Shown here piece after piece: positions 35,405-45,514 of a DNA stretch of 64,000 bases. The DNA is from Loktanella salsilacus (GTDB taxonomy: Bacteria; Pseudomonadota; Alphaproteobacteria; Rhodobacterales; Rhodobacteraceae). The notes beneath the pieces were generated by a model, which made no database searches, was not told the origin of the DNA, and worked only from the letters and a program-made list of their open reading frames with translations. A program made the translations under genes and the position numbers. Where the stretch lies: contig NZ_FOTF01000003.1 in assembly GCF_900114485.1 (NCBI RefSeq), positions 186,001 through 250,000 of the forward strand, written 5' to 3'. Within the stretch, counting starts at the first letter, position 1, and each line of letters begins with the position of its first letter.

Positions 35405-37405
35405 ATGCCTTACGCCCTCGACCTGATCCTGCCGTCCGCGTCTGCGTTCGGCAGCTGGACCTACTGGCTGCTGGTGCTGATCGCGCTGCTAGAGGGGTTT
35501 GTGCTGACCGGTATCCTCGTGCCCGGCACGGTCATCATCGTTGCGGCGGGTATGTTGGCGCAGCGCGGGGTGATTGATTTTGCGACCTTGGTCTGGTGCG
35601 TCGCGCTAGGCTCTTTTGTCGGGCATCAGATCAGCTATGTCCTTGGCCGCTTTGCAGCCACTGCGCTGCGGGAACGGCATGGATTTTCGGCGTCGCGCTA
35701 CGGGGGCAGGGCGAGCGGTGTGCTGCGCCGCCACGGTCCGGCCGCCATGCTGCGTGCGCGGTTTATGGGGCCAGTGGCGGGGTTCGTGCCTTTCGCGGGC
35801 GGCGCGGCGGGCCTACGCGCGCGGCGGTTCACGGGGTGGAACGCGCTTGGCGCGCTGCCCTATGCGCTGATCGTCCCAGCGCTGGGGTACGGGTTTGGCG
35901 CGTTGATCGGCACCCTGACAGCCACCGCGCCGCGCATCGCCGTCTTTGCGGTGATCGTGACTGCGACGTTGATCGTGTTGGGGGTCATTCTGCGCCGGTT
36001 GCGCCTTGCCCTTCCTGCCTTGCGATCTGTCGCCGTGTCATTGGTGCGCGCTGTGCAAAACCTGCCGCGTGTCCGGGCGTTTCTGGCCCGCCACCCGCAG
36101 ACCTTTGCCCAAATCCAAGCGCTGATCGCGGCGCGGTTTGGCACTGATCAGTTCCTTGGACTGACTGCGACGGTGCTGGGGGTGCTGCTGGTTTATGTCG
36201 GCTTTGCTTATGCGGATTCAGTTTTTGATTTTCTGGGCGACCAAAGCACCGTGTCGGCGGATACGCGCATCGCGAACCTGCTTTATGCGATGCGCGATGA
36301 CCGGCTGATTGTGGTGCTGGGCTGGATCACCGATCTGGGCGGGCGGCATGGGCTGCTCCCCTTGTTGGCGGGGGCGACCTTGGCGCTGTTGGCGCTGCGC
36401 CGCTATGACCTGCTGGGCGGGCTTTGGATCGCTGCGGTGGGCAATCAGTTGACCGTGACCTTGCTCAAAAGCTTTTTTGATCGGCCCCGGTCCGATCTTG
36501 GCTATTTCGTCGAAACCTCTGGCAGTTTTCCCAGCGGTCATGCGGCGGGGGCGGTCGCGGTCTGGGCGATGCTGTTCTATCTGGCGTGGCGGCTGCGTCT
36601 GCTGCCGCTGAATATCGCCGCTTTGGCCGCCGTACTGACCGCCTTTGCGATCGGGGTCAGCCGGGTTTACCTGGTCGAGCATTACCTGTCGGACGTGTTG
36701 AACGGGTATCTGGTTGGCGCGCTGTGGCTGATCCTTGGGATCGCGTTTTGCGAATGGCGCAGGCCGATGCCCCGCGCCAGCGCTGGCTCCCTGCGTAAGG
36801 GCGCTGCGGCGGTTTGCTTTGCGGTCTCGGCGCTGGTCGCGGTTTATGCCGCAACAGCCATGTCGAACCCGCTGAACCAGATCGCAGACCGCACAACGCA
36901 GGTCATGGATGATCCGGCCGGATTGGCCTCCACTGATCTGCCACAGATGACAGAGCTTCTGTCCGGCGCACCGCGCCAAGTGTTGAACCTGATCATTGTC
37001 GCCCCTGACATCGCGGCGATCACGCAGGCGCTGGGCCCCGATTGGCGGGCCGCCCCGCGCCCAAGTGTGCCCGTTCTGGCCGCTGCCGTTTTCGACGATT
37101 GGACTGGGCGGGCGCTGCCTGATCCGCTGGTCATTCCAACGTTTTGGGACAATCGCCCCTCTACGATGGGTTATACCCAGCCCGCCCCGGTGGATGGCCT
37201 GCGCCTGCATCTGCGCATCTGGGACAGTCTGTATCGCACGCCGGACGGGCAAGTAATTTACGCCGCGACGATCACCCAAGAACACCCGCTGGATTGGGCC
37301 GACGCAGAGGACGCAATCGCCCCGCCGGGCCCCGATGTCCCCGCAAGCGTGGACGCCGTGATCGCCGCACTGAATGCGGCAGGGCTCCGCGGCTTGCGCC
37401 CTTAA
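35405..37405 (+). CDS. DedA (VTT)-PAP2-LssY fusion membrane protein
   Basis: A 666-residue inner-membrane protein with three modules. Residues 20-200 form a DedA/SNARE-associated (VTT) domain (GFVLTGILVPGTVIIVAAG; RFMGPVAGFVPFAGGAAG). Residues 250-455 form a PAP2 phosphatase with complete motifs: Lys355 to Arg360-Pro361, PSGH (376-379), and Ser419-Arg420 with His426 and Asp430. Residues about 480-666 match the LssY C-terminal domain. DedA proteins move lipid carriers across the membrane, so a coupled flippase-phosphatase for undecaprenyl or other lipid phosphates is plausible. It starts 18 bases after glpR and may be read through from it. Confidence 0.82.
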   Translation: MPYALDLILPSASAFGSWTYWLLVLIALLEGFVLTGILVPGTVIIVAAGMLAQRGVIDFATLVWCVALGSFVGHQISYVLGRFAATALRERHGFSASRYGGRASGVLRRHGPAAMLRARFMGPVAGFVPFAGGAAGLRARRFTGWNALGALPYALIVPALGYGFGALIGTLTATAPRIAVFAVIVTATLIVLGVILRRLRLALPALRSVAVSLVRAVQNLPRVRAFLARHPQTFAQIQALIAARFGTDQFLGLTATVLGVLLVYVGFAYADSVFDFLGDQSTVSADTRIANLLYAMRDDRLIVVLGWITDLGGRHGLLPLLAGATLALLALRRYDLLGGLWIAAVGNQLTVTLLKSFFDRPRSDLGYFVETSGSFPSGHAAGAVAVWAMLFYLAWRLRLLPLNIAALAAVLTAFAIGVSRVYLVEHYLSDVLNGYLVGALWLILGIAFCEWRRPMPRASAGSLRKGAAAVCFAVSALVAVYAATAMSNPLNQIADRTTQVMDDPAGLASTDLPQMTELLSGAPRQVLNLIIVAPDIAAITQALGPDWRAAPRPSVPVLAAAVFDDWTGRALPDPLVIPTFWDNRPSTMGYTQPAPVDGLRLHLRIWDSLYRTPDGQVIYAATITQEHPLDWADAEDAIAPPGPDVPASVDAVIAALNAAGLRGLRP

Positions 37406-37598
37406 AGGCGCGCGGCAACCCAACCCATGCCTTCGCACGCACGGGTTGTATTGATCTGTCGCAATCTGCGGCCATGTGGCGGGCAGTTACCCGCTGATGC
37501 CGTCAGGTCAGGACTTGCATCTTGCGGTTTTGCTGGTTTGACTAAAGGATCAATTGTCGACCCCAAAATAATAAGATCGACCCTAAGGGAGTATACCT
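37406..37598. promoter_or_regulatory. Upstream region of the oligopeptide operon
   Basis: This 193-bp gap carries a short hairpin (GCGGG...CCCGC near 37478-37495) and an AT-rich stretch with two TCGACCC copies shortly before the AAGGGAG ribosome site of oppA. No promoter hexamers could be assigned with confidence. Confidence 0.3.
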
Positions 37599-39215
37599 AT
37601 GAACATGAAAACCTTGCTTGCCACATCGGCCATCGCACTCAGCTTGTCGTTCCAAGCGCAGGCTGCATCTGTGCCGGATGGCGTCACGCTTGCGGCCGAG
37701 CAGAGCTATACCTTCTGGTTGCTGGACGCGATCAAATCGATGGACCCGCAGATCAACACCGACGTCGAAGGTTCTGACGTGCTGCGCAACCTGTTTGAAG
37801 GTTTGTACAACGAAGACAGCGACGGCGCATTGGTGCCGGGCGTCGCCATCGACCACACTGTGTCTGACGATGGCCTGACCTATACCTTCAACCTGCGCGA
37901 CACCGCGAAGTGGTCGAACGGAGAGGCCGTCACCGCCAACGATTTCGTCTATGCATGGCGCCGCTTGGCTGATCCGGCGACCGCGTCGGAATACGCATGG
38001 TACATGGAACTGATGCAGGTCGAAAACGCCTCTGCCGTTGTGGCGGGCGACATGCCGACTGACGCGCTGGGCGTCACAGCGATCAACGACCACACGCTAG
38101 AGGTTAAGATCACCACGCCGCTGCCTTACTTCCCGCAGATGATGGTTCACGCCTCGACCTTCCCGGTGCCGCAGACCGTGATCGAAGCCAATGGCGACAA
38201 CTGGACCCAGCCCGGCACGCTGGTCGGCAACGGTGCCTACACGCTGACGGAACACACGCTGGGCGAGCGCGTCGTCATGGAAGCCAACGACACCTATTGG
38301 GATGCCAGCAACACCGTCATGAAGACGCTGACCGCGCTGACCATCAACGACCAGAACCAAGCGCTGACCCGCTACTTGGCAGGCGAGCTTGACCGCGTCG
38401 ATATCCCCGCTGGTCAGTACCCACGTCTGGCAGAAGAGTATCCAGATCAGGCGACTTCGACCCCTTATAACTGTTCCTACATCTACATGCTGAACGTCGG
38501 CGAAAAGGGTCCAGAGGCGCTGAAGGACGTGCGCGTGCGTCAGGCCATGGCCTTTGCCATCGACCGGGACATCATCGTTGATCGCATCCTGCAGGGCGGC
38601 CAAAAGGGCGCTTACAACTGGACCCATTGGGCCGTCGCCGATTTCGAGCGTCCGCACTCTGAATGGGCCGACGACATGGACCAAGCGCAGCGCATCGAAA
38701 AGGCCAAGGAGCTGATGGCCGAAGCTGGTTACAGCACCGACAACCCGCTGGAACTGCGCCTGCAGTACAACACGTCTGACGATCACAAAAAGATCGCGAT
38801 TGCAGCGTCTCAGATGCTTAAGGCGATTGGCGTGAACATCGTGCTGGATAACTACGAGTGGAAAATCCACACAGACCGTATGCAGAGCCAAGACTTTGAC
38901 ATGGCGCGCTATGCATGGTGCGGCGACTATAACGAAGCGTCCACCTACCTTGACCTGATGACGTCCTATTCGGGGCACAACAACGGTCAGTGGTTCAACG
39001 ACCAGTACGATCAGATCATGGCAGATTCCAAAACCGCCGCTGATCCGCAGCCGCTGTATCAGCAGGCCGAAACCCTGCTGACCGACGAAATGCCGATCAT
39101 CCCGATCTATCACTATGCAAACGTCGACATGATCGCAGCAGACATCAAAGGTCTGCCGCAGAACAACGTCAACAACACATGGTACGGTAAGGACATCTAC
39201 CGCGTCGCAGAGTAA
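37599..39215 (+). CDS. oppA: Oligopeptide ABC transporter substrate-binding protein
   Basis: A 538-residue periplasmic binding protein of SBP family 5. The signal peptide covers residues 1-23 (ending QAQAA). The mature protein starts with the family pattern WLLDAIKSMDPQINTDVEGSDVLRNLFEGLYNED and contains FNLRDTAKWSNGEAVTANDFVYAWRRL, as in OppA/MppA of E. coli. Ribosome site AAGGGAG at eight bases. It leads the oppABCDF operon; a terminator-like hairpin separates it from oppB. Confidence 0.9.
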   Translation: MNMKTLLATSAIALSLSFQAQAASVPDGVTLAAEQSYTFWLLDAIKSMDPQINTDVEGSDVLRNLFEGLYNEDSDGALVPGVAIDHTVSDDGLTYTFNLRDTAKWSNGEAVTANDFVYAWRRLADPATASEYAWYMELMQVENASAVVAGDMPTDALGVTAINDHTLEVKITTPLPYFPQMMVHASTFPVPQTVIEANGDNWTQPGTLVGNGAYTLTEHTLGERVVMEANDTYWDASNTVMKTLTALTINDQNQALTRYLAGELDRVDIPAGQYPRLAEEYPDQATSTPYNCSYIYMLNVGEKGPEALKDVRVRQAMAFAIDRDIIVDRILQGGQKGAYNWTHWAVADFERPHSEWADDMDQAQRIEKAKELMAEAGYSTDNPLELRLQYNTSDDHKKIAIAASQMLKAIGVNIVLDNYEWKIHTDRMQSQDFDMARYAWCGDYNEASTYLDLMTSYSGHNNGQWFNDQYDQIMADSKTAADPQPLYQQAETLLTDEMPIIPIYHYANVDMIAADIKGLPQNNVNNTWYGKDIYRVAE

Positions 39216-39251
39216 TCGCGGCCGCGTGCGTCATTGACGCCGTGACACTTG

Positions 39252-39284
39252 GACTGGGCCGCTATAAGGCGGCCCAGTCTTTTT
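39252..39284 (+). terminator. Terminator-like hairpin between oppA and oppB
   Basis: GACTGGGCCGC (39252-39262), loop TATAAG, GCGGCCCAGTC (39269-39279), then five T residues: a canonical intrinsic terminator 36 bases after the oppA stop. Because oppBCDF follow in the same direction, it probably acts as a partial terminator giving binding protein in excess. Confidence 0.8.
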
Positions 39285-39328
39285 AATTCCAGACGATTTC
39301 ATTCCCTAAACCCGGACGCCCCCCAGCT

Positions 39329-40246
39329 GTGTTCTCATATATCCTTAAGCGCCTTGCGATCGCGGTGCCAACTTTGCTGTTGCTGATCGTGATCTCTTTT
39401 CTGCTGATGCACTCCGCCCCCGGCGGCCCCTTCACGGCAGAACGTGAATTGCCGCCGCAGGTGCTGGCGAACCTGAATGCGAAATACGGGCTGGATCAGC
39501 CGTTGTGGCGCCAGATCACCAGCTATGTCTGGGGCATCGTCGCGCATTTCGATTTCGGTCCCAGCTTTGTCTACAAGGACCGCACGGTGAACCAGATCAT
39601 CGCGCAGGGCTTTCCGATCACGCTGACCTATGGCCTGCTGTCCTTTGCACTGGCCGTGATCGTCGGTGTGTCGCTTGGGGTTGCTGCCGCGATCCGCCAC
39701 AACACGTTGCTGGATTACATTGCCGTGGGTCTGTCCATCGGTGCACAGGTGCTGCCGAACTTCGTCATGGCGCCCATCTTGGTGCTGATCTTTACCCTGT
39801 GGCTGGGCTGGTTGCCCGGCGGTGGCTGGCAAGGGCCGGAATACTGGATCCTTCCCGTGATCGCTTTGTCGACGTCCTTTATGGCGTCCATTGCGCGGAT
39901 CACGCGCTCGTCCATGCTCGAAGTGCTCACGTCCAACCACATTCGCACCGCCCGCGCCAAAGGCCTGCCAGAACGCCGGGTGATCCTGCGCCATGCGCTC
40001 AAGCCCGCGATGCTGCCGGTGATTTCTTACCTTGGGCCAGCTTTCGTTGCGATGATCACCGGCTCTGTTGTCGTGGATATCTACTTTTCCACGGGCGGCA
40101 TCGGCAAAGCCTTTGTCGATAGCGCGCTGAACCGCGACTATGCGGTGATGATGGGCGTGACGATCCTGATGGGCGCGCTGACGATCCTGTTCAACCTTGT
40201 CGTGGACATCCTGTACGGATGGATCGACCCGAAAATCCGGTATTGA
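39329..40246 (+). CDS. oppB: Oligopeptide ABC transporter permease OppB
   Basis: A 305-residue permease with six helices. The N-terminal FSYILKRLAIAVPTLLLLIVISFLLMH pattern and the EAA loop SNHIRTARAKGLPERRVILRHALKPA are typical of DppB/OppB. The start is GTG at 39329; no ATG lies close by that keeps the N-terminal helix. It overlaps oppC by one base (TGATG). Confidence 0.88.
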   Translation: MFSYILKRLAIAVPTLLLLIVISFLLMHSAPGGPFTAERELPPQVLANLNAKYGLDQPLWRQITSYVWGIVAHFDFGPSFVYKDRTVNQIIAQGFPITLTYGLLSFALAVIVGVSLGVAAAIRHNTLLDYIAVGLSIGAQVLPNFVMAPILVLIFTLWLGWLPGGGWQGPEYWILPVIALSTSFMASIARITRSSMLEVLTSNHIRTARAKGLPERRVILRHALKPAMLPVISYLGPAFVAMITGSVVVDIYFSTGGIGKAFVDSALNRDYAVMMGVTILMGALTILFNLVVDILYGWIDPKIRY

Positions 40247-41163
40247 TGATGGTCGCTACAACCGAAAACAACCCCGCCACCGAAGGCATGGCCGCACGCG
40301 GCCGGTCCCCTTGGGCCGACGCTCGCCGCCGGTTCCTGCGCAACAAAGCGGCGATGTTCGGCCTGATCATCCTGCTGTTCGTCGCCGCCTTCGCGATCTT
40401 TGGCGGGCTCTTCTCGCAATGGTCGAACGAAGAGCTGGACTATAACGTCATGGGGCAGGTCGAACAGCTGGGCGGCCCGTCCTTTGCCAATGGCCACTAC
40501 TTTGGCACCGACGATCTGGGCCGCGACCTGTTTGCCCGCACCGTGCAGGGCACGCAAATCTCGCTCGCCGTGGGCGTTGTTGGCGCGATCATCGCGATGG
40601 TCGTTGGCACGCTTTATGGTGCGACCGCTGGCTATGTCGGCGGGCGCGTGGATGGCATCATGATGCGCACCGTCGATATCCTGATGGCCGTGCCGTATAT
40701 GTTCGTGCTGATCCTGATGCTGGTCATGTATGGCCGGTCCATCACGATCCTTTTCGTCGGCGTCGGCCTGATTTCTTGGATGGATATGTCCCGCATCGTG
40801 CGCGGTCAGACCCTATCGCTGAAGGGCCGCGAATACGTCGAGGCCGCCCGCGCCACTGGCGTATCTGCCCCGATTATCATCCTGCGCCATATCGTGCCGA
40901 ACCTGCTGGGCGTGATCGCGGTCTATGCCACGCTGCTGGTGCCGCTGATGATCCTGACGGAAAGCTTCATCTCTTTCCTTGGTCTTGGCGTGCAGGAACC
41001 GATGACGTCCCTTGGCGCGCTGATCTCCGAAGGGGCCGGCACCATCGCCTATGGCACCACATGGCAGCTGGGCTTTCCACTGCTGTTCTTCTGCCTGACT
41101 TTGTTCGGCTTTTTCTTCGTAGGCGATGGCCTGCGTGATGCCCTCGACCCCAAGGATCGCTGA
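40246..41163 (+). CDS. oppC: Oligopeptide ABC transporter permease OppC
   Basis: A 305-residue permease with six helices and a cytoplasmic N-terminus of about 35 residues (RSPWADARRRFLRNKAAMFGL), usual for OppC. The EAA loop is REYVEAARATGVSAPIIILRHIVPN. Two consecutive ATGs (40246 and 40249) overlap the oppB stop. It forms the channel with OppB. Confidence 0.88.
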   Translation: MMVATTENNPATEGMAARGRSPWADARRRFLRNKAAMFGLIILLFVAAFAIFGGLFSQWSNEELDYNVMGQVEQLGGPSFANGHYFGTDDLGRDLFARTVQGTQISLAVGVVGAIIAMVVGTLYGATAGYVGGRVDGIMMRTVDILMAVPYMFVLILMLVMYGRSITILFVGVGLISWMDMSRIVRGQTLSLKGREYVEAARATGVSAPIIILRHIVPNLLGVIAVYATLLVPLMILTESFISFLGLGVQEPMTSLGALISEGAGTIAYGTTWQLGFPLLFFCLTLFGFFFVGDGLRDALDPKDR

Positions 41164-41164
41164 T

Positions 41165-42129
<965 letters not shown>

Positions 42130-42133
<4 letters not shown>

Positions 42134-43128
42134 CCGCCCTTGTCTCTGTCCGCGACCTGAACGTCACGTTCCCCATCGCCCGCCCCGGTGACATGCCCTG
42201 GACCGCGCCGCGCCTGCTGCGCGCCGTGAACGGCGTCAGCTTCGATCTAGAGCCGGGCCAGACCCTTGGCGTCGTGGGCGAATCCGGCTGCGGTAAATCC
42301 ACCATGGCGCGCGGCCTGATCCAGATGGTGCCCGCCACGGGCCAAGTCATTTGGGAAGGGAAGACCGACCTTTTGTCGTTGTCGCCGCGTCAGATGAAAC
42401 CGCACCGCGCTGACATTCAGATGGTGTTCCAAGACCCGCTGGCATCCTTGAACCCGCGCATGACCGTCGGCCAGATCATCGCCGAACCCCTGCGCACACA
42501 CCGCCCGTCCATGTCCGCCAAAGACCGCCGCGCCAGTGTCGCCCAGATGATGGAACGTGTCGGTCTGCTGCCGCAGATGATCAACCGCTACCCGCACGAG
42601 TTTTCGGGCGGACAATGCCAGCGCATCGGCATTGCCCGCGCTCTGATCGTTGGGCCAAAGCTGTTGATCTGCGACGAACCTGTGTCCGCCCTTGATGTGT
42701 CGATCCAAGCGCAGGTTGTTGATCTGCTGAAAGAACTGCAGCGCGATCTGGGCCTTGCGATGATCTTCATCGCCCACGACCTTAGCGTGGTGAAAAACAT
42801 CTCTCATGACGTCATGGTTCTGTATCTGGGCCGCGTCATGGAAAAGGCCCCGCGCCGCGAACTTTACGCAAACCCCCAGCACCCCTACACGCAGGCGCTG
42901 CTGTCCGCCGTGCCCGTGCCCGACCCGGTGATCGAGCGGGCCAAGAAGATCATCGCGCTTGATGGCGACATGCCGTCCCCGATGTCGCCGCCATCGGGCT
43001 GCGTGTTCCGCACCCGATGCGCCCGCGCGATGCCGGATTGCGCGACCATCGTGCCCCAGCCAGAGGGGGGCGATCACCGCGTGGCCTGTCTGCACCCCGG
43101 CCCGGTGCGGGACGCCGAATTGGTCTAA
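42130..43128 (+). CDS. oppF: Oligopeptide ABC transporter ATP-binding protein OppF
   Basis: A 332-residue ATPase with Walker A GESGCGKSTMARG, Q-loop VFQDPLASLNPRM, signature FSGGQCQRIGIARAL, Walker B LLICDEPVSALDVS and switch AHDLSVVKNI. The C-terminal extension has the cysteine pattern GCVFRTRCARAMPDC. The ATG overlaps the oppD stop (ATGA); a much longer in-frame reading inside oppD is a shadow. It closes the operon and is followed by a terminator. Confidence 0.9.
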
Positions 43129-43146
43129 GGCGGGTTCAGCCAAGTC

Positions 43147-43180
43147 AAAGGGGCGGATCGTGCAAGCGGTCCGCCCCTTT
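43147..43180 (+). terminator. Terminator of the opp operon
   Basis: AAAGGGGCGGA (43147-43157) pairs with TCCGCCCCTTT (43170-43180) around a 12-base loop; the 3' arm ends in TTT. It lies 19 bases after the oppF stop. Confidence 0.7.
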
Positions 43181-43282
43181 GCCATGCGCGCCGCATCTGT
43201 TGTGGAAGTTTTACAAAAGCGCAGTCAAACCGTCATGAAGTGATCCTTAATATGCGATGCCTCAATTAAGGATATCGGACAT

Positions 43283-45430
43283 ATGTCACTCAAATTGGTC
43301 AGCCTGACCTCTGCGCTCGCGATTGCCGCCTCTGCCGCTGCGGCGGAACAGAACTTTAACCGTATCGCCAGCTTTGCAACTGCGACCAACAACGCGGACG
43401 CCAGCGCTGAATCCTCGGCCGAGATTATCAGCGTATCCGGTGACGGCATGACGCTGGCCTATTCCGACAGCCCGCTGGGCGTCGTCGGCTTTATCGACAT
43501 CACCGATCCCGCAGCCCCCGCCGCGCTGGGCAATATCGACGTCGGCGGCGAGCCGACCGCCGTGTCCCTTTCGGGCACCACCGCGCTGGTCGCTGTGAAC
43601 ACGTCGCCGTCCTTCACATCGCCGTCGGGCATGCTGAAGGCCTATGATATCGCTGACAAATCCGAACTGGTGTCCTGCGATCTTGGCGGACAGCCTGACA
43701 GCACTGCCGTGGCCCCCGATGGCAGCTTTATCGCGATCGCGATTGAAAACGAGCGGGACGAAGACCTTGGCGATGGCCGCGTCGGTCAAATGCCCGCTGG
43801 CTTTGTCGTGACCCTGCCGCTGGTGGACGGGTTGCCTGACTGCGCTGGCATGACGACCATAGACGTGACCGGCTTGGCTGACATCGCGCCCGAGGATCCA
43901 GAGCCGGAGTTCGTCGATATCAACGCCGCAGGCGAGATCGTCGTCACGATGCAGGAAAACAACCACATCGTCATCATCAAGGATGGCGCGGTCACGGCTG
44001 ACTTCTCGGCCGGGTCCGTCGATCTGGGCGGCATCGACGCCACGGACGAAAAGGCCGCGCTGACCTTTACCGAAAGCCAACCCGCCCGCCTGCGCGAACC
44101 TGACGGCGTGCAGTGGATCGACGACACCCACTTTGCCATCGCGAACGAGGGCGACATGGACGGCGGCGCGCGCGGCTGGACGATTATGTCCAAGGACGGC
44201 ACGCAGGTTTACGAGTCCGGCGCAGACTTTGAACATGCCGTCGTGCAAACCGGCCATTACCCCGACCGCCGGTCTGACGCCAAAGGCGTAGAGCCTGAGG
44301 GGATGGAATTTGCCACCTTCGACGGCACGCCTTACGTCTTTCTGCTGGCGGAACGTGCCTCTGTCGTTGGCGTTTATGACGTGACCGACCCCGCAGCCCC
44401 CATGCTGCAGCAGATCCTACCCTCTGGCATCGCGCCAGAAGGGGCCATTGCGATCCCGTCCCGCAACCTGTTCATCACCGCGAACGAGGCGGACTTGATC
44501 GAAGACGGCGGCGCGCGCAGCCATGTCATGATCTATGAATATCAGGACGCCCCCGCCGCCTATCCGCAGCTGACCTCTGCCGGTGCGGATAGCCTGATTG
44601 GCTGGGGTGCGATTTCCGGCATGGTCGCTGGGGAAGGCACCACCATCAACGCCGTAAACGACAGCTTTTACAGCTATCAGCCCACGATCTTTACCATCGA
44701 TGCGGGTCAAACCCCGGCGCAGATCACCGCAGCCTTGCCCGTGACCCGCGGCGGGATGCCCGCGCAAAAGCTGGATATGGAAGGCATCACGCTGGACGGG
44801 CAGGGCGGTTTCTGGGTCGCGTCCGAAGGGCGCACTGACCGCATGACGCCGCACGGCATCTATCACGTGGAGGCGGACGGCAACATTGACCGCGAAATCA
44901 GCCTGCCTGCCGAACTGCTGGCTGTTGAAGACCGCTTTGGCTTTGAGGGGATCACCCAGATCGGCGACACCCTGTGGATGGCCGTGCAGCGCGAATGGGG
45001 TGATGACGCCAAGGGCCACGTCAAGTTGGTCGCCTATAACCTTGATACCGAAGACTGGGGCGCCGTGTCCTATCCGCTGGACGCCGCAGGCGCGGGCTGG
45101 GTCGGCCTGTCAGAAATCACCGCGCATGGTGATTTCGTTTATGTCGTGGAACGCGACAACCAGATCGGCAGCGCCGCCGCCCTGAAAAAGGTCTACCGCA
45201 TTCCCGCCGCCGATATGGTCGCCGCGCCCCTTGGCAGCGATCTGCCACTCGTAACCAAAGAAGAGGTCCGCGACCTGATCCCCGATCTGAAAGCCAATGG
45301 CGGCTATGTCGTGGACAAGGTCGAAGGGCTGGCGATCATGGCGGATGGCACGGCTTGGGCCAGCACCGATAACGACGGCGTCGATGACAGCTCTGGCGAG
45401 ACGTTCTTCTGGTCGCTGGGTCAGTTCTGA
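43283..45430 (+). CDS. Secreted beta-propeller protein with phytase-like esterase domain
   Basis: A 715-residue exported protein. A signal peptide covers residues 1-21 (ending AAAAE). Residues about 30-430 show repeated propeller-type strands (VVGFIDITDPAAPAALGNIDVGGEPTAVSLSG; LKAYDIADK; EPEGMEF; VVGVYDVTDPAAPMLQQI). Residues about 435-710 match the esterase-like activity of phytase family (LDMEGITLDGQGGFWVASEGR; FGFEGITQIGDTLWMAVQREW; GLSEITAHGDFVYVVERDNQ). It probably hydrolyses phosphate esters in the periplasm or outside. The alkaline phosphatase gene about 2.5 kb away fits a phosphate-scavenging theme. Confidence 0.8.
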   Translation: MSLKLVSLTSALAIAASAAAAEQNFNRIASFATATNNADASAESSAEIISVSGDGMTLAYSDSPLGVVGFIDITDPAAPAALGNIDVGGEPTAVSLSGTTALVAVNTSPSFTSPSGMLKAYDIADKSELVSCDLGGQPDSTAVAPDGSFIAIAIENERDEDLGDGRVGQMPAGFVVTLPLVDGLPDCAGMTTIDVTGLADIAPEDPEPEFVDINAAGEIVVTMQENNHIVIIKDGAVTADFSAGSVDLGGIDATDEKAALTFTESQPARLREPDGVQWIDDTHFAIANEGDMDGGARGWTIMSKDGTQVYESGADFEHAVVQTGHYPDRRSDAKGVEPEGMEFATFDGTPYVFLLAERASVVGVYDVTDPAAPMLQQILPSGIAPEGAIAIPSRNLFITANEADLIEDGGARSHVMIYEYQDAPAAYPQLTSAGADSLIGWGAISGMVAGEGTTINAVNDSFYSYQPTIFTIDAGQTPAQITAALPVTRGGMPAQKLDMEGITLDGQGGFWVASEGRTDRMTPHGIYHVEADGNIDREISLPAELLAVEDRFGFEGITQIGDTLWMAVQREWGDDAKGHVKLVAYNLDTEDWGAVSYPLDAAGAGWVGLSEITAHGDFVYVVERDNQIGSAAALKKVYRIPAADMVAAPLGSDLPLVTKEEVRDLIPDLKANGGYVVDKVEGLAIMADGTAWASTDNDGVDDSSGETFFWSLGQF

Positions 45431-45460
45431 TCGCCTGACCCGACACCGGTAGCAAAGAAA

Positions 45461-45492
45461 ATGGCCGGCCCCGAATTTCCGGGGCCGGCCAT
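45461..45492. terminator. Bidirectional terminator between convergent genes
   Basis: ATGGCCGGCCCCG (45461-45473) and CGGGGCCGGCCAT (45480-45492) form a perfect 13-bp stem; TGTTTTGT follows on the plus strand and a TTTCTTTGC-like stretch on the minus strand. It lies between the esterase gene and the convergent ABC permease. Confidence 0.85.
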
Positions 45493-45514
45493 TGTTTTGT
45501 GTAATACCTGCAGG

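Noticed and set aside
36218-37438. Open frame of 406 codons on the minus strand opposite the DedA-PAP2-LssY gene
   Set aside because: The sequence is Gln/Arg/His-rich with no family match, typical of an antisense shadow of a membrane-protein gene.
43200-43282. Possible Pho box upstream of the phytase-like esterase (AGTCA and CGTCAT)
   Set aside because: The two half-sites are spaced 8 bp, not 11 bp, so the arrangement does not fit.
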